This document shows positions 1-5,198 of a stretch of 5,247 bases of DNA, piece by piece (the first letter of the stretch is position 1; every line of letters begins with the position of its first letter). Under the pieces are notes generated by a model. That model did not search any database and had not been told where the DNA came from. It worked only from the letters and a program-made list of their open reading frames with translations. The translations under genes and the position numbers were made by a program. The stretch comes from Micromonosporaceae bacterium. Lineage in GTDB: Bacteria > Actinomycetota > Actinomycetes > Mycobacteriales > Micromonosporaceae. The stretch lies in the NCBI GenBank assembly GCA_019690055.1, contig JADGGF010000332.1, positions 1 to 5,247 on the forward strand, in the 5' to 3' direction.

Positions 1-16
1 TTTGTGTATAAGAGAC
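1..16. other. Sequencing adapter remnant (Tn5/Nextera mosaic end)
   Basis: Bases 3-16 read TGTGTATAAGAGAC, identical to 14 consecutive bases of the 19-bp Tn5 mosaic end AGATGTGTATAAGAGACAG used in Nextera libraries. The match breaks at base 17, where the mosaic end has A and the window has C. The reading frames crossing it begin MYKR and MCIRDR, peptides typical of untrimmed Nextera adapter translated in assemblies. This is a library artefact at a contig end, not a biological transposon end. Confidence 0.9.
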
Positions 17-21
17 CGGCG

Positions 22-1320
22 GTGGGGTGGTCGGTGGTCCGGGAGCTGCTGCTCCTGGCGGGGCTCGGGGCGGTCGTGTCGATCGCCGCCGCCGTCGCCC
101 TCGTTGCCTTCGCCGGCTGGTCCGGTTCCGTGTGGTGGTCGGTGGTCGCCGCGATCCTGGTCGGGGGTGGCCTCAGCTGGGCGGTGGCTCGGGCCGTACG
201 GCGCCGGAGGCACCGGCGGGGCCGCCTCGGCGGGCGCCGCGTGCTGTCCCGGCCCGTGGCTGGTCCGGTTGCGCTGCTCGCCGCCGCCGCCCTGATCAGC
301 CTGACCTGGGCCTGGCCCGGATCGGGTCGCCTCGCGCCCGCGACCGTGCCCGGAGTGACGTTCCTCACTCGGCCCGACGGGACCAGGCTGGCTGTGCACG
401 TGACCAGGGCCGTGAGCGCCACCCAGCCGCCGCTCGTCGTGGTGCACGGTGGACCCGGTGTGGCCGACATGGCGCACGACGCGCCCGTCTTCGCCGAACT
501 CGCCACCGACCGCGACGTCTATGTGTACGACCAGATCGGGACGGGCGCGTCATCGCGGCTCGCCGATCCGGCCGGCTACACGACCGAGCGCGCCGTGCAG
601 GACCTCGAGGCCGTGCGGGCCTTCACCGGCGCCGACCGGATCGCGCTGCTCGGCCACTCGTGGGGAGCGATGTTTGTAACCAAATACATCAATGACCATC
701 CCGACCGGGTCGCGGCGGTCGTGTTCAGCGCGCCCGGTGCCTTGCCCGACGCCGGTGGGCACGTCGTTCCCGGAGATCCCACCCTTCGGCTCAGCGCGGG
801 CGAGCGGGTCCGTCTGTACGCGCGCCTGGCCTGGCCACGCAACCTGTTCGCGTACGCGTTGACCGCCGTCAGTCCGCAGGTGGCGCACGCCGTGGCGTCC
901 GACGCCGAGATGGACCGGCGGTTCACGGCGGTCTACGGCGACACGACCTCCGCCCTGTTCTGTGACCCCGCCCTCACCGGCCGGCTCGGCACCACCGGCG
1001 TGGGCTACTACGCCAACCAGATCCCGCAGCTGCACCCGGACAACGTTGCCATTGACCGCGCCCGGCTCGCGTCCGTCACGGCACCGGTACTGGTGATCAA
1101 GCCCGCCTGCGACTATCTGCCGTGGCGCACCGCCGCCGAGTACCTGGCCGTGTTCCCGACCGCACGGATGGTGCTGTTGCCCGACACCGGGCACCAGGCG
1201 TACCTGGAGCGTCCCGACGCGTACACCCAGCTTGTCAGCGATTTTCTCGCCGGCCGGGCGCTTCCGCTACCTGTCCATAATGGACAAAACATTCCGCCGG
1301 ACTACCGGGGCACCCGCTGA
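22..1320 (+). CDS. Membrane-anchored alpha/beta hydrolase, proline iminopeptidase-like (peptidase family S33), 5' end uncertain
   Basis: The protein is a predicted serine hydrolase. Its family releases N-terminal proline from peptides or hydrolyses related amides and esters; the substrate here is unknown. Numbered from GTG 22 (432 aa), there are three hydrophobic segments at about 8-32, 37-58 and 79-98. An Arg-rich loop (about 60-77) separates the second and third, so by the positive-inside rule the catalytic domain should face outside. The catalytic domain starts near 108 and shows HGGPG at 142-146 (oxyanion region), DQIGTGAS from 170, and the nucleophile elbow GHSWG with Ser213. Probable Asp364 (ACDYLPW) and His391 (DTGHQAYLERPD) complete the triad. 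Known soluble proline iminopeptidases are about 300-320 aa, so the membrane part is an addition. The frame is open to base 4, but bases 1-16 are adapter. GTG 22 and GTG 34 are the first in-frame starts in genuine DNA, or the gene continues off the contig. Hydrolase assignment is sure; exact substrate and start are not. Confidence 0.88.
   Translation: MGWSVVRELLLLAGLGAVVSIAAAVALVAFAGWSGSVWWSVVAAILVGGGLSWAVARAVRRRRHRRGRLGGRRVLSRPVAGPVALLAAAALISLTWAWPGSGRLAPATVPGVTFLTRPDGTRLAVHVTRAVSATQPPLVVVHGGPGVADMAHDAPVFAELATDRDVYVYDQIGTGASSRLADPAGYTTERAVQDLEAVRAFTGADRIALLGHSWGAMFVTKYINDHPDRVAAVVFSAPGALPDAGGHVVPGDPTLRLSAGERVRLYARLAWPRNLFAYALTAVSPQVAHAVASDAEMDRRFTAVYGDTTSALFCDPALTGRLGTTGVGYYANQIPQLHPDNVAIDRARLASVTAPVLVIKPACDYLPWRTAAEYLAVFPTARMVLLPDTGHQAYLERPDAYTQLVSDFLAGRALPLPVHNGQNIPPDYRGTR
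1272..1286. repeat. Perfect 15-bp inverted repeat in the 3' end of the hydrolase gene
   Basis: TGTCCATAATGGACA has perfect 7-base arms around a central A and is AT-rich within a GC-rich gene. It lies in the last 50 bases of the hydrolase coding region and encodes part of VHNGQN, beyond the catalytic core. The size and symmetry suit a dimeric regulator's operator. No second copy was seen in the window and no promoter is evident next to it, so its role is unproven. Confidence 0.45.
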
Positions 1321-1391
1321 CGCGCTCTCGCCGCCCCAGCCGCCGGCCGGGCAGCGTGTCCCTGCGGGGAAGGGTGCGGTAGGGCGTGGAC

Positions 1392-1427
1392 GTGTGGCCG
1401 TTGAGCCGCAGCCACGTTTGGCCACAC
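1392..1427. terminator. Possible terminator hairpin between convergent genes
   Basis: GTGTGGCC at 1392-1399 pairs perfectly with GGCCACAC at 1420-1427 across a 20-base loop. It lies in the 149-base gap between the hydrolase stop at 1320 and the convergent oxidoreductase stop at 1470, where a bidirectional terminator is expected. There is no T-run on either side and the loop is long. It would be a tail-less actinobacterial-type hairpin at best. The rest of the gap shows nothing clear. Confidence 0.3.
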
Positions 1428-1469
1428 CTCGTTGCTCGACACGCCGGAGGACAGAGGGATTCCATCGGT

Positions 1470-2480
1470 CTAGCTTGATGGATCGAGTGCCAATTTCCCG
1501 ACCGTCTGCCCCGTGGCGAGTAGTTCGAGCACCGTCGGCCCGTCGGTCAGGGGGTATACCTGCGGGGTGCCGGGGGTGTACACGCCCTGCGTGATGAGGT
1601 GGGCCAGTTCGTCGAGCACGCCTCGATAGACGTCGGGTGCCGCTGTCGCGAGGGCACCGATGTGCAGGCCTTTCACCTGGACCTGATGGTCGAACACGAG
1701 GTCGCGGGTTGTCAGGTGCGCGTCACCCGACGCGTAGCCGTAGACGACAACGCGTCCGGTGAACGGCTTCGTCACCGCCAGGCTCGGCCGGAAGGTCGTC
1801 TGGCCGGTCGCTTCGAGGACCACGTCGACGTGGCCGACCTCGCCGATGACGGTCGCGGCCAGATCCGGGTCGGCGCTGTCGAGGATCACGTCGGCCCCGA
1901 GTGATTCCAGCACGTGATGCTTTCTGCGCGAGGCCACGGCCACGACGCGCGCGTCGTAGTGGCGAGCCAGTCGGACGGCCGCCTGCCCGACCCCACCCGC
2001 CGCCGCGTGGATGAGCACGACGTCACCGGCCCGCACCTCGCCCAGCGGACGGAGCGCGGCCAGCGCCGTCGCCCAGTTCAGGACCAAGCCGAGCGCCTCG
2101 GCGTCGCGCCAACCCTCGGGAACCGGCACGGCGGTGGCGGCCGGCATGACCATGTACTCGGCAAATGCTCCCGGACCAGTGCCGACGACGTGGGTGCCGA
2201 CGGGATACGGGTCGCGGACGGCGGACCCGATCGCCACGATCTCACCGGCGCCCTCGAAACCCGCGACGTACGGCGGACGGGGGCCGCCACCGTACGTTCC
2301 TCTGGTCTGCATCACATCGGCGAAGTTGACACCGGCGGCCTCCACCTTGACCAGGTACTCGTCCGGGCCCGGCTCCGGCCGTGGCTGGTCGGTTACCAGA
2401 ACGAGATCGGCGGGACCCCGCGCGGATCGCTGGACGAGAGCCCGCATGGGCCTGCGAGCGTACGGATCATGGGTCGACAT
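1470..2480 (-). CDS. NADPH:quinone oxidoreductase-type MDR protein (zinc-independent)
   Basis: This is a medium-chain dehydrogenase/reductase of the quinone oxidoreductase branch. Such enzymes use NAD(P)H to reduce quinones or other electrophilic carbonyls in the cytoplasm. Numbered from ATG 2480 (336 aa, normal for the family), an N-terminal GroES-like domain carries GVNFADV at 50-56 and GFEGAG at 74-79. A Rossmann domain follows with AAAGGVGQAA near 159-168, the nucleotide-binding signature of this branch. No catalytic or structural zinc cysteine pattern is seen. Three starts are possible: TTG 2519, ATG 2480 and ATG 2447. TTG 2519 is the -35 hexamer itself and is rejected. ATG 2480 lies at the expected transcription start of the upstream promoter, so a leaderless message is likely. 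ATG 2447 (MRALVQ) fits the usual family N-terminus and remains possible. The adjacent MerR regulator implies induction by a stress or electrophile signal; the true substrate is unknown. Confidence 0.9.
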   Translation of the reverse strand: MSTHDPYARRPMRALVQRSARGPADLVLVTDQPRPEPGPDEYLVKVEAAGVNFADVMQTRGTYGGGPRPPYVAGFEGAGEIVAIGSAVRDPYPVGTHVVGTGPGAFAEYMVMPAATAVPVPEGWRDAEALGLVLNWATALAALRPLGEVRAGDVVLIHAAAGGVGQAAVRLARHYDARVVAVASRRKHHVLESLGADVILDSADPDLAATVIGEVGHVDVVLEATGQTTFRPSLAVTKPFTGRVVVYGYASGDAHLTTRDLVFDHQVQVKGLHIGALATAAPDVYRGVLDELAHLITQGVYTPGTPQVYPLTDGPTVLELLATGQTVGKLALDPSS

Positions 2481-2486
2481 GCCGCG

Positions 2487-2519
2487 ACCGTACGACCTTG
2501 TCCCATGCGGAAAGGTCAA
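2487..2519 (-). promoter_or_regulatory. MerR-type operator-promoter of the oxidoreductase gene
   Basis: On the minus strand a -35 TTGACC (2519-2514) is followed by a long, 21-base spacer and a -10-like TACGGT (2492-2487). A dyad GACCTT (2516-2511) / AAGGTC (2498-2493 region) fills the spacer; the two 12-base half-sites match at 9 of 12 positions. A TTGACC -35, an over-long spacer and a dyad centred between the hexamers are the known hallmarks of promoters activated by MerR proteins through DNA distortion. A MerR gene ends right here. The regulator's TGA stop (2518-2516) is part of the -35 hexamer. The -10 ends seven bases before ATG 2480, predicting leaderless transcription. The exact -10 register (20 or 21) is uncertain. 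Confidence 0.75.
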
Positions 2520-2893
2520 GCACCTGCCGCCCCGTCGTCGTCGAATCCGCGGCTCAGCAGGTCATCCAGGGCGGCGCGCCGGGCGATGAGCGCGGCGATG
2601 CGGGCGTCGAGCCGATCCCGATACGCCTCGATCCGACGGCGAAGCTCAGGCGGCGGGACAACGGTGCCCGGCGAGGCGGCGACCGTGACGTCGGGCATGA
2701 CCTCCCGGATCAACGGGATCGGCAGCCCTGAGTCCAGCAGCGATCGGATGACGACCACCCGGTCGACCGTGAAGCGGCAGTAGTCGCGGTAGCCATTGGC
2801 ACAACGGCCCGGGCGGATCAATCCTTCGTCCTCGTAGAAGCGCAGGGCCCGTGGGCTGACCCCGGCCGCCCGCGCCGCCTCGCCGATCCTCAC
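2516..2893 (-). CDS. MerR-family transcriptional regulator
   Basis: The product is a DNA-binding regulator that by family precedent twists a long-spacer promoter into an active form. Starting at GTG 2893 (125 aa), the winged helix-turn-helix occupies about 1-60. It runs RIGEAARAAGVSPRALRFYE, then EGLIRPGR and GYRDYCRF, close to the family consensus. A middle helical part (SGLPIPLIREVM) leads to a C-terminal coiled coil at about 83-112 (ELRRRIEAYRDRLDARIAAL), the expected dimerisation helix, and a short acidic tail. Only two cysteines occur, both in the DNA-binding wing, so the metal-binding C-terminal cysteines of CueR or MerR types are absent. An organic or redox signal is inferred. GTG 2893 matches the usual family N-terminus; GTG 2932 would add 13 Gly/Arg-rich residues and cannot be excluded. 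Neither start has a clear Shine-Dalgarno. It most likely regulates the oxidoreductase downstream and perhaps itself. Confidence 0.87.
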   Translation of the reverse strand: MRIGEAARAAGVSPRALRFYEDEGLIRPGRCANGYRDYCRFTVDRVVVIRSLLDSGLPIPLIREVMPDVTVAASPGTVVPPPELRRRIEAYRDRLDARIAALIARRAALDDLLSRGFDDDGAAGA

Positions 2894-2963
2894 GCCCCTG
2901 CCCAACCGGCCCGAGGCGACGATTCTTCCCACCGTTGCGCTGAGGATCGACTATCGCCACTGG

Positions 2964-3332
2964 ATGGAGGTGCTCGTCCTCCGTCTCGCGCCAGCGTCGC
3001 CGGCAATCGTCGCCAGCATCGTCGTGTTGGCGATCCTGGGGATTGGTTCACCCGTCCACGCCGCACCACCGTCATCGAGCGCGCGCGCTCGGGCTGGTGC
3101 CAGCGCCGCCTCTGGCACCAGCCCGAGACGGGTCTACCCGCCGCTGATGTGGGGCTGGCCGACCTGGAGTCTCTCCCGCGACGGTCCGTTGCCCTGCGCC
3201 GAGCGGAAAAACTGTGAACACTCGAGCAGAGCTCGTGGGAACGGCGCCTCTCCGCGTCGCCGTCGACCCGACCGTTCGCCCATCGTCGGGAGATGCTCCA
3301 CTCGGCGGCCACGCCGTCGTTCGCAAGCGTGA
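2964..3332 (+). CDS. Doubtful small ORF with a signal-peptide-like N-terminus
   Basis: The 122-residue frame begins MEVLVLRL and has a hydrophobic stretch at about 14-28 (AIVASIVVLAILGIG), then VHA before APP. That would be an acceptable signal peptidase I site after about residue 33. The remainder is Ser/Arg/Pro-rich and low-complexity, has no recognisable domain, and runs through the strong hairpin at 3088-3127. No good Shine-Dalgarno precedes the ATG. The signal-like start is the only positive evidence. It is most likely a chance frame in GC-rich intergenic DNA, but a small secreted protein is not excluded. Confidence 0.15.
   Translation: MEVLVLRLAPASPAIVASIVVLAILGIGSPVHAAPPSSSARARAGASAASGTSPRRVYPPLMWGWPTWSLSRDGPLPCAERKNCEHSSRARGNGASPRRRRPDRSPIVGRCSTRRPRRRSQA
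3076..3091. repeat. Perfect 16-bp palindrome of alternating CG
   Basis: CGAGCGCGCGCGCTCG is its own reverse complement, with a core of alternating G and C that could adopt a Z-DNA or cruciform form. Its last four bases CTCG are also the first four bases of the hairpin at 3088-3127, so the two structures compete for them. Confidence 0.5.
3088..3127. repeat. Strong hairpin with perfect 16-bp stem
   Basis: CTCGGGCTGGTGCCAG (3088-3103) pairs without mismatch to CTGGCACCAGCCCGAG (3112-3127) across the 8-base loop at 3104-3111. It is followed by a small inverted repeat CGGGT/ACCCG (3129-3140). No T-run follows on either strand, as is common for actinobacterial hairpins. It would normally be read as a terminator, but no accepted gene ends just before it. 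A regulatory RNA structure, an unseen transcript's terminator or a protein site are alternatives. Confidence 0.55.
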
Positions 3333-3333
3333 A

Positions 3334-3369
3334 CCCGGACGACAGTCGGCCCTTGCGGGCCCGGACGAC
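3334..3369. repeat. Pair of 10-bp direct repeats upstream of the helix-turn-helix gene
   Basis: CCCGGACGAC occurs at 3334-3343 and again at 3360-3369, a 26-base period and so about 2.5 helical turns apart. Between and partly within them lies GGCCC-TTGC-GGGCC (3348-3361). The second copy ends 19 bases before the ATG at 3389, where an autoregulatory operator would sit. GC-rich repeats of this length can arise by chance, so the operator role is only suggested. Confidence 0.3.
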
Positions 3370-3388
3370 GTTGTTTGATGCTCGGGGC

Positions 3389-4792
3389 ATGACCGAGCGA
3401 ACCGAGGTGTTGGCCGGCCACATTCTTCGAACCTGGCGCGAATACGCCGGATGCAGTGCCGCCCAGGTGGCGCGCGCCCTGAACGTGGCGCCCTCGGCCG
3501 TCACGAACTGGGAGAAGGGCGACCGCGGCCGCCGCCCGGCGGCATTTGTTGACATAGTTGAACGGTACGCGGCGGCGTTGGGCCTCGGTGCGCACGAGAG
3601 CAAGGCACTGGTTGGCCTGTGGCGAGCCGCCCGATCGCCGGCAGTCATCCCCGCTCGTACCGAGTGGGCGCACAACTACGCTGCATCGCCGGGTCCGGTG
3701 TGGGCGTGGATCAGGACGCGCAGCCGGCCTGGTCGGGTGTCGGGAGCGGTGCAGTGGGATCCCTTCCAGAGCCGCATTGACGTACCGTCCTCGGCCGGCG
3801 GGCTCATCATTCAGGCCCCGACGAGCGTCCCCAATCCACCGTTCGTGATCGTTCTCAACGAGCCAGGCTGGACCGATTTCGGCGAGGGCCACGTGCCCGA
3901 GGAGATCGCGACATCCCTGGGAATCACGTACCTCCGCGCTGGCACCTTCATCGGCCCCCCCATGGTGTGGGGCGACTGGAGCCCGTTGTCGGACTCCGAT
4001 CTCCGTGCCTTGACGCCGTCGATCAAGGAGGGGGCCCAGTTGGCGGCACGCCTGGGACTGCGGTGGGTGCTCGGCCGGAATCGGAGCCCGCGGCACGCCC
4101 GGGACGGCGGAGAGGTTGACGCAGGCCGCTGTCCTGGACCGACTGCCGTTGATGAACTCGGGCCCGTCAGCCAGCTACTGATATCGCCGGCCAAGGCGCA
4201 GGAGATTCGGCAGTCGCGTGGCCTGTCACGGGCCGTCGCGGCCGCCCTCGCGAGTCGTCTCGAACCGCAGAACCCGGTCACCGACAAGATGATCGAACGG
4301 CTCGAAGACACGGGTCGGATCCCGTCGCCGCCCCGAACACTGGCCCGGCTGGACATGGTCTACGGGATGGATGGGTGGTTCGGCGTGGACCGTACGTTCC
4401 ACTCCGACACGCACGGCGTCCGCTCGGACGGAATCGTCAGGATCGGTTTCGCCGGTTACTGGCGGGGCCCGGTGTGGGTCCAGGTCCGCAACGAGAACCC
4501 GCTGGCGGTCTGCACCGTGGAACTCACCTGGGGGCCTTGGCGTCGTCGCCAGCGCATGCCGTCCGGTGGAGTGCTGACGACGAGAAAGGCGACAACCGAT
4601 GCGCCGCCGTTGTGTGTCCGCGTGCCGCCGGGCTGGCGGGTCGTGGCCGGCCTCGGCGCGATCCCAACGGCGCTCGACGTGAACCAGGGCTGGTATCCCC
4701 ACGACATCGTCGGGGCCATCGCCACTATAAGAGGCGGACTTCAATCCGTGCGCCGAGCGTTGTCTGACGCTGCCGCCGACGCGGGAGAGTGA
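3389..4792 (+). CDS. Double helix-turn-helix protein with beta-rich C-terminal domain, unknown function
   Basis: The 467-residue product is probably a cytoplasmic DNA-binding regulator. Residues about 6-66 form an XRE/Cro-like helix-turn-helix, with AAQVARALNVAPSAVTNWEK at its core and an extra helix to about 80. A middle domain (about 90-230) of unrecognised type contains PFVIVLNEPGWTDFGEGHVP and GTFIGPPMVWGDW. A linker (231-258) leads to a second helix-turn-helix-like segment (about 264-330), with SPAKAQEIRQSRGLSRAVAA, then MIERLEDTGRIPSPP and LARLDMVYGMDGW. The C-terminus (about 350-437) looks beta-rich and Trp/Pro-rich (GPVWVQV, LTWGPWRR, VPPGWRVVAGLG, DVNQGWYP). No catalytic signature or membrane helix is seen. 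ATG 3389 was chosen because it sits just before the first domain; ATG 3293 would add 32 Arg/Ala/Ser-rich residues over the repeat region. The stop overlaps the start of the membrane-protein gene, so the two are co-translated and probably work together. I do not recognise the family as a whole. Confidence 0.8.
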   Translation: MTERTEVLAGHILRTWREYAGCSAAQVARALNVAPSAVTNWEKGDRGRRPAAFVDIVERYAAALGLGAHESKALVGLWRAARSPAVIPARTEWAHNYAASPGPVWAWIRTRSRPGRVSGAVQWDPFQSRIDVPSSAGGLIIQAPTSVPNPPFVIVLNEPGWTDFGEGHVPEEIATSLGITYLRAGTFIGPPMVWGDWSPLSDSDLRALTPSIKEGAQLAARLGLRWVLGRNRSPRHARDGGEVDAGRCPGPTAVDELGPVSQLLISPAKAQEIRQSRGLSRAVAAALASRLEPQNPVTDKMIERLEDTGRIPSPPRTLARLDMVYGMDGWFGVDRTFHSDTHGVRSDGIVRIGFAGYWRGPVWVQVRNENPLAVCTVELTWGPWRRRQRMPSGGVLTTRKATTDAPPLCVRVPPGWRVVAGLGAIPTALDVNQGWYPHDIVGAIATIRGGLQSVRRALSDAAADAGE

Positions 4793-4794
4793 TG
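4783..4794 (+). promoter_or_regulatory. Ribosome binding site and stop-start overlap (translational coupling)
   Basis: GGGAG at 4783-4787 lies four bases before ATG 4792. The upstream gene's TGA (4790-4792) shares its last A with that ATG, giving TGATG. This favours ATG 4792 over the GTG one codon earlier and predicts that ribosomes finishing the regulator reinitiate on the membrane-protein gene. Confidence 0.65.
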
Positions 4795-5172
4795 GCCGCC
4801 GCCGGCTTCGTCGCTGGCACGGCGTGGGAACTGCTGGTCCGCGCACGGACCCGCGTTCGTGACGCCGAAGAGCTCGACGGGCACCCCAGCCTCCGACTCG
4901 TCTTCAGTAGCCGCGCCACGACCGCGACGGCTGCCGTCGCCCTCGTCTTCGCGGTCGCCGTCGCCGCCGATGCGGTGACCTCCCTTGACTCGTTGGCTTC
5001 GGTCGGCACGACCCTGGGTGCGCTCGCGCCGGTGCCCCTTGCGCTCGCCATTGCCTCGGCGAGGCTAGGGCGCGCGGCGCTACTGCTCGTACGACCGTTG
5101 GTGCTCGCCGCCGCGACAACCAGTGTGCTCGTGGGCATCGCTTGGGCAACGACCACGGTCATGAGGCGGTAA
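4792..5172 (+). CDS. Small three-helix membrane protein, unknown function
   Basis: The 126-residue product has a charged N-terminal part (about 13-30, RARTRVRDAEELDG) and three predicted membrane helices. These lie at about 43-63 (AAVALVFAVAVAADAV), 70-90 (ALAPVPLALAIASA) and 96-118 (PLVLAAATTSVLVGIAW). The C-terminus ends in RR. No motif or catalytic residue is recognised. It is coupled to the preceding helix-turn-helix gene by a one-base overlap, suggesting that its amount is tied to that protein. A membrane sensor or anchor for the regulator is one possibility, an accessory transport or stress protein another; neither is shown by the sequence. High Ala/Val content makes helix limits approximate. 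The reading frame ends 26 bases before the artefactual contig end, so the gene is complete. Confidence 0.72.
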   Translation: MAAAGFVAGTAWELLVRARTRVRDAEELDGHPSLRLVFSSRATTATAAVALVFAVAVAADAVTSLDSLASVGTTLGALAPVPLALAIASARLGRAALLLVRPLVLAAATTSVLVGIAWATTTVMRR

Positions 5173-5198
5173 GGCGGAAGCAAGATCACGTCGGCGGT

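Larger units (their letters stand above)
2894..3388. other. Divergent intergenic region without a convincing gene
   Basis: This 495-base stretch separates the leftward MerR gene from the rightward helix-turn-helix gene. Every frame through it is low-complexity and Arg/Ser/Pro-rich, and none resembles a known family. It contains a (CG)-rich palindrome, a strong hairpin, a small inverted repeat and a 10-base direct repeat, listed separately. Promoters for both flanking genes must lie here, but no confident -35/-10 pair was found. TTTGAT at 3374-3379 is a weak -10 candidate for the rightward gene. Such a long structured gap could also hide a small RNA or a gene remnant. Confidence 0.6.

Noticed and set aside
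1..16. A genuine transposon terminal inverted repeat
   Set aside because: The match is to the engineered Tn5 mosaic end at the very first bases of a contig, with no transposase or second end. A library adapter explains it better.
2514..2519. TTG 2519 as the start of the oxidoreductase
   Set aside because: The codon is the first part of the -35 hexamer and overlaps the MerR stop; translation from there would need a transcript reaching back into the MerR gene. ATG 2480 or 2447 fits the family better.
2011..2589. Plus-strand frame opposite the oxidoreductase and the MerR gene end
   Set aside because: The opposite strand encodes a recognisable MDR protein with GroES-like and Rossmann motifs; the plus frame is low-complexity and crosses two genes.
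3088..3127. Confident call as a Rho-independent terminator
   Set aside because: There is no T-run on either side and no accepted gene ends directly upstream in either direction, so only the hairpin itself is reported.
2890..3675. Minus-strand 261-codon frame filling the divergent gap
   Set aside because: It overlaps the clear XRE domain on the other strand, is Arg/Ser-rich throughout and has no family resemblance.
3134..4096. Long minus-strand frame of 320 codons opposite the helix-turn-helix gene
   Set aside because: It is Arg/Pro/Gly-rich with no domain, and the opposite frame has clear helix-turn-helix segments and a coupled downstream gene. It is an antisense shadow typical of high-GC DNA.
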